This document shows, piece by piece, positions 46,801-52,800 of a stretch of DNA of 64,000 nt. Location: positions 1,712,878 to 1,776,877 of the forward strand of contig NC_133663.1 of the NCBI RefSeq assembly GCF_037893015.1. The letters run 5' to 3'. This stretch comes from Macrotis lagotis. Lineage: Eukaryota; Chordata; Mammalia; Peramelemorphia; Peramelidae. The notes below the pieces were generated by a model. It was not told where the DNA came from. It made no database searches and was given only the letters and a program-made list of their open reading frames with translations. The position numbers and the translations under genes were made by a program. Each line of letters starts with the position of its first letter. Positions within the stretch are counted from its first letter, which is position 1.

Positions 46801-49800
46801 ACCACATCCCACCAGACAGCCGGGTCATGACTCTGTTGCTCCCTGCCAGGATAAAGTGCACATCCCCGGGGCCATCTATCTCTCGGTGAAGTTCGACCCT
46901 CAGTGCAGCACCGAGGAGGGCTGCGATGAGCTTGCCGTGTCGAGCAGCAGCGACTTTCAGCAGGACCGTCACAGCTTCAGCGGCTCCTCTCAGAAATGGA
47001 TTGATTTTGAGCTTCCGGGTAAGGAGTCAGCCACGTGCATCTAAGATCACGAATTGGGGCCTCCCAGATGGCCTGAAGGCTTCCTTCAGTCAACAGAACC
47101 CTGGGTTCAAATCCTAATTCAGGCACTGGGCAGTTAGCTATGGGACCGAGTCAATGTAATGACTGGGGTCTCAGTTTCCTTATCTGTAGGAAAGAAGGAA
47201 TCATTCCCATTTTCATCACAGCTTAAGGGAAAGATCATGGGACTTGGGGTCAACAATGTGAGACTAGGGTTCCTCAGTGACCTCTGAGAGTTCCCAAACT
47301 GAACAACTGTGGGGGACTCCTTTAACCATCCAGCACTCATGATGCCCAGGGTGTGAAGGTTCAGATGCTCTAAAAAGTCTCTGTGCTGGCCTAAAGGGAG
47401 AGGCCCCAGAATTTAGAGCCCTAGCTTTGCTCTTCACTTCTGGGGGGTGGGGTCCCGAGGGAGGGGAACAGCAGTGGCTCAACATTCAAGCGGAGTGCTT
47501 TGAGCTCTGAGCCTGTGGCCATGCTGTCCCCTAATGCCCATCCCTCCCCCAAGGTGGGCATCCCATTCACTCCCTCCTAGGAGACTAGCAGGTTCCTTAT
47601 AGTTTCCGTGATGCAGCCACGGTCTGAGGATTTCCTTCCTAGTTGCACCCTGTCCCAGAGTAGATGGGCTGGGAACCCCAGGGGGAGGGACTTTGCTCCA
47701 CAGGAACGTCCCCTGTGCTGCCAGTCCCCAGCAACCTCAGCTCTGCTTTGACTTTTGGCTCACCACAGGAGACACACTATACTACAGATTCACTTCTGAC
47801 ATGAGCAATACAGAGTGGGGCTACAAGTTCACCGTGACAGCTGGACATCTCGGAAGATTTCAGACAGGTAAGGCTGCTGTCCTGTCCCTGGCCCCTATAG
47901 AGAGAGCCGAGGCATCTCCTTCGGGCAGACACCTGCCAAGGTCTCTCTGTGCCCAGCTTAACAGTCCAGGGAGCCCCAGTGACCAGGGTTTTGGGGTGGA
48001 GGTTTTTTTTTAAATGACCCCATTAGGTGAACAGTCAATAGTGGCATAAATTAAAGACAAATCTTTGAGAAACTGGAAAGAGAGAGGTCTCAACAGCAAG
48101 TCTGGGTTCACTCTATACCATTGACACATCCTGGCTACATGTCCTGGGGCCAGATCCCCTATTTTCTCTGTGCAGTAGAGCTGATCAGTGAACAATTGTA
48201 CATACTTTGTTTTATTCACTTCTTTTGCTCTTTTTTTTATTATTTGTAATTTGTTTTAAAACATTTTTTTTTACAAGGCAACAGGGTTATTAAGTTATTT
48301 GTCCAAGGCCACACAGCTAGGTAATTATTAAGTGTCTGTGACCAAATTTGAACTCAGGTCCTCCTGACGCCAGGGCTGGTGCTCTCAACCACTGCTCCAC
48401 CTAGCTGCTCCTGCACCACCTAGTTGCCTCTTGTTTTGCTCTCTTGACTGACACTCTTAACAACATGGACATTCATGTTCCCCTAAGAAGGGATGGAAAA
48501 GAGTAACAGAGGCCTATATACTAAAGCAGTGCCCCCTGAGCTCTGTGGCATTTGCAGATTGTCTCTGCGGAGTCGGACATGGCACTGAGTCTTGTTTCTC
48601 CTTGGAGGCCAAGCCTGATCTTTCTAATTCATGTGAACATTTTTTGTGAACTATTAGCAATTGCGATCTGTGGAGCCATTCCCCAGATGCTGAATCTGTT
48701 GTTTCTGGTTTTCTTTCATCATTAAAATTAATGCAACCCTAAAAAGGAATGGGAAGAAGGGGGTGGTAATCATGATAGTAATAAAATGTATAGAAATCGG
48801 CCATCAGTTGCATAGTAGAATGACAGGATTAATGGGGGCCTGTGACAAATAAGCAAATGAGGGGATTGATGGGGAGGAGAAATGAAAAAGCAAGACGAAA
48901 ATGTTAGATTGTAGAGCGATAGGGGCTACTTATGGAGGTCTGGAAATGATCTCAGGAGGGTGTTTTGGGGACACCTTTCTCCTTCATCCTCCTCACCCCC
49001 ACCACACCCCCATATTTAATCCTCCCTTAGATCACACTTACCATGAATGTCCCTTAGGGGTCTGTTCTGAACCCTCTGGATGCTTTTTACAAGGTGTCTT
49101 TGTCATGGATTTAATGATCACCTCTGTGCTGATGGTTCTCAGATCTACCTTTCTGTCCCAGTCTCTCTGTTGATCTCCATTCTCTCATCTCCAACTGCCT
49201 TTCAGACTTCTCAAACTGAATTCCAGTAGCCTTTGAAACTCAAAATGTCCAAAAGAAGACTCATCATCTTTTCCCCTAAACTATGTCACTGTCCACACAC
49301 ACACTCCATCTTTACCTTCCAAACCCTCAGACCCCCAGCCTGGACTTCTCACTCTCTCAACCCCAAAGCCAACATGGCCAGCGTCTGTCCATTTCACCCC
49401 TGCGTCATCTCTGTTCCTTCTCTAGCCAATCACCCTCCCTCCTGCTCTGACCCTGCCTCCACTTCCTCACGTCATTCCTGAACTGCTGCCACAGCCTTTC
49501 CAGTGGGCCTGCCCCAAGTCTCTCTCCACTTCAGACCGTCTTCCACTCAGACTTCTCCTAAAGGGCAGGTCTGAGCAACAAACTCAGACCCTTTCACTTC
49601 CCAGGAAGTGAAATACAAATACAAAATTTGTTTAGAGTATGGTGGCACAGTGGATAGAGCATTAGCCCAAGTCAGGAGGACCTGAGTTCAAATCCGGCCT
49701 CAGACACTTAATAATAACCTAGCTGTGTGGCCTTGGGCAAGCCACTTAACCCCATTGCTGAAACCAAACCCCAAAACAAAACACTGAGCTTCAAAGTATT

Positions 49801-52800
49801 TCATCCCTTCTTGCCTCTTCAGTCTCCTTTCGCCTCACTTTCCCCATATATGCTTCCAAGGCCAGTGACTGTTGCCTTCTTCTGACTGCTCTATGAACAA
49901 GATCTTCCTGCTCTTGGCTCCAGGCATTCTCTTTGACCTTTCCTCAGGCCCTTCTCCACCTTGACTACTGACCTCTATGGTTTCTTTCAAGTCCCAACTC
50001 AAATCCCACTTCATACAGGAAACCTACCCTTTGTCCATTTGTTTCCAGTTAATCCTGTGCCTAACTTGTTGGTCCTAGTTATTTTGGCGTGTTCTCCCCT
50101 ATTGGACTGCAAACTCTGAGGTCAGGGACTGTCTTTTGCCTCTTTTTATATTCCCAGCACTTAAGTGCCTGGCACATAGGTGTTTATTGACTGTTGATTG
50201 ATTGATTGGTCTGCCCAGAGCATAGCCCATCGGACTACCCAAGGAGTCAGAGGAGGGTCAGCCAGACAGGAGAAAGAGCAGCAGGACAGTATTCAGGCAA
50301 TAAAATTGAAGGGTCAAGGCTGGGGCAAGATTGTGGATGACTTAGGAAGACTTAGCCGCGTATGGTACCAAAAAGATTGAAGAGAAGAGGTCTAAGCAGC
50401 TGCAGGAGCTGTCAGGACACCCAAATGGAAGGGCCACCCACCTGGCTCTCTGCAAGGATAGCAGAGTTGTGGGGGCATGGAGGGGGAGCCAGAAGCTGGT
50501 GAAGAGGGGTTTCTAGGGTAGGCCAGCTTCAGGTCTCTTAGTTGAGTGTGAACTAAGGGTTTTCTAGTGAGAATGGAAGAGACAAAGTTGGTGGCAGGGC
50601 CTCAGGAAGGTCCAGAACTGGAGATTCAGTGACATCTTCGAGTAGACCCATTTAGCCCTGTTTGATACCTTTGGTAGGAAGCCCCTGGGATGGGACCCAA
50701 GTGTTGTTGGGACAGCATGGGCATTGGGTGGCTTGTGGGTCAGTATTCTGATGGAAGGGAGGTTGGAGAGAGGATCAGACAAGCAGGGTTCAGCAGCATG
50801 GTCCCAACATCCTGAGAAAGCAAAGGCAGGTGAAGGACCTGGGGCTTCTGAGACAAATAGTGTCCTTCTCCATCTGACAGGTGTCTGCAGCCACGAAGGT
50901 TGACAGGCCCAAGGCTGGTCTTGTCACGGGAGGCCATCAGGAAGATTTTCTGAGTCTCTGGTGCCATTTTGGTAGCTCCTTCTAGACCTAGTCCCACCAG
51001 GACTCATTTTGCCCAGTCTTCCTAAGGGTTCCAGAATACTGCTGTTAGGGTAATGGATGGAGCTCCTCCACTTTGAAGGTGAAGGGATATTTTTGCTTAT
51101 TTTATCCTTGCCAGGATTTGAGATTTTGAAGAAGATGTTGTCAGAGGAAAGAGTCATTCCACACCTGCCCCTGGCAAAAATCTGGGCCTGGCAAGTGGGC
51201 GTGGCCTGCCGCCAGACAGGTCACCAGCGTCTCAAAGCCATCCATTTGCTTCTGAAGATGGTTCAGTGCCGTGCCCCCAGGTAGGTCACACGTCGCCCCT
51301 TGCGGCTTTCCCAGCCAAACCACGTGAGCCTCTTTTCTGGAAGATATTTCTCACTTAGCCTCTTGGGAAGTTGATCCAGAAACAGGGTCAAGAACCTGGT
51401 GCAGGGACACGAGGAGCCAGCCTGCCAAAAGAAGAGCCCCCGGACAGTGGGGGCCCCTTCTCCCTGTGCCTAGGTTTCCAAAACCACAAAATGAGAGTGA
51501 CTTCCCCATCTTACAGTTCAAGGACTGTTCATCTGAGCTGTTTTTTGTCAGAATTCATTGCCCCCTACCCCCTAGAAGAAGTGAATTCCCTGGGAGAGGA
51601 AAGGAGCCCACCTAGGAGATTGCCCTCACAGTGTAGACACACCAAGTCAGCCCTCTCTAGGTGTGTTCTTGCAGCTTAATCTTGAGAGACTCTAAGGATG
51701 GCTGTCCTCTGGATGGGTTGGGGTGGGGGTGTATATGTGTTAGAAGTTTCAGTCACCCTTTTTGTTACTTCATTGGGGAGAGGTGGGGTGGTAACTTCTC
51801 TGGCATGTGGGCTACTTTGGGAGACTGTTTCTGGTGGACTGTGTGGCCAGACTGGCCTACTTGGCCAGTCTCTTGAGGCCTCAAGAATTAGGAAATTTGG
51901 TGGCTCAGTAGATAGAGCACTAGGCCTGGAGTCAAGAAGACCTGAGTTCAGAGTCAGTCTCAGATTGAGGGCCTTGTAATCCTGGGCAAACCTCTTAATC
52001 CTTTTTGCCTTAGTTTCCTCATCTGTAAAATGAACCAGAGAAGAAAATGGGCAACCACTCCAGTATCTGCCAAGAAAACCCCAATGGGGTCATAAAGTCA
52101 CATACAACTGAAAATGACTGAACATCAGCTATCGCCGCCTTGAGAACTGTCTCTATTGAACCCAAACCAGAATGGGGGAGGGAAGTGCAGGGGAAGAGAG
52201 GGCCATTATGAGTGCCTTCTGTCACAGGAATAGGGTGGACCCTGCTCACAGGTAGTGCTGTTTGTCTGTCTGTCCGTCCATCCCAAGGTGGGAGCTGGTG
52301 GATTCCCTGGCAGGAGCTGTTGCTTACAGGGCTATGCTGGGGATTCCTTCATGGAGTGAAGGTTGCTGAAGACCTTCCCAGTTCTAACCTGGGATTCTTT
52401 AGGAAAAGGGTGAACAGATGGGTGGTTTTTTCAGTGATGTCACTGGTGCCAGTCAGGGCCAGGAATTCAAAATTTGGGAAGTGAACAAATGACAGTTAAG
52501 GAGAGATTCTGAAAATGGACTGTGGCTTCAGCTGCGGCACCACAAACATAACTTGTCCCATCCTGTGGGGACAAGGAACCACAATCTGAAGCCAGATCCT
52601 CCGAGCTGCTGGCCTCTGCTGATGCTTGATGGTGGGCCACAAGCCTTCACTGGAAAGAAGAGGCAATGGGGTCAGTAGAGCCCTGTGTATATGAAGATGA
52701 CAATGACGGACAGTTATTTCTTGAATAGATTGAGTTATGATTACATTCTTCAATGGGAGCCAGACAACCCAGGGGGACCTTGAGGAGGCACAAGGAGAAG

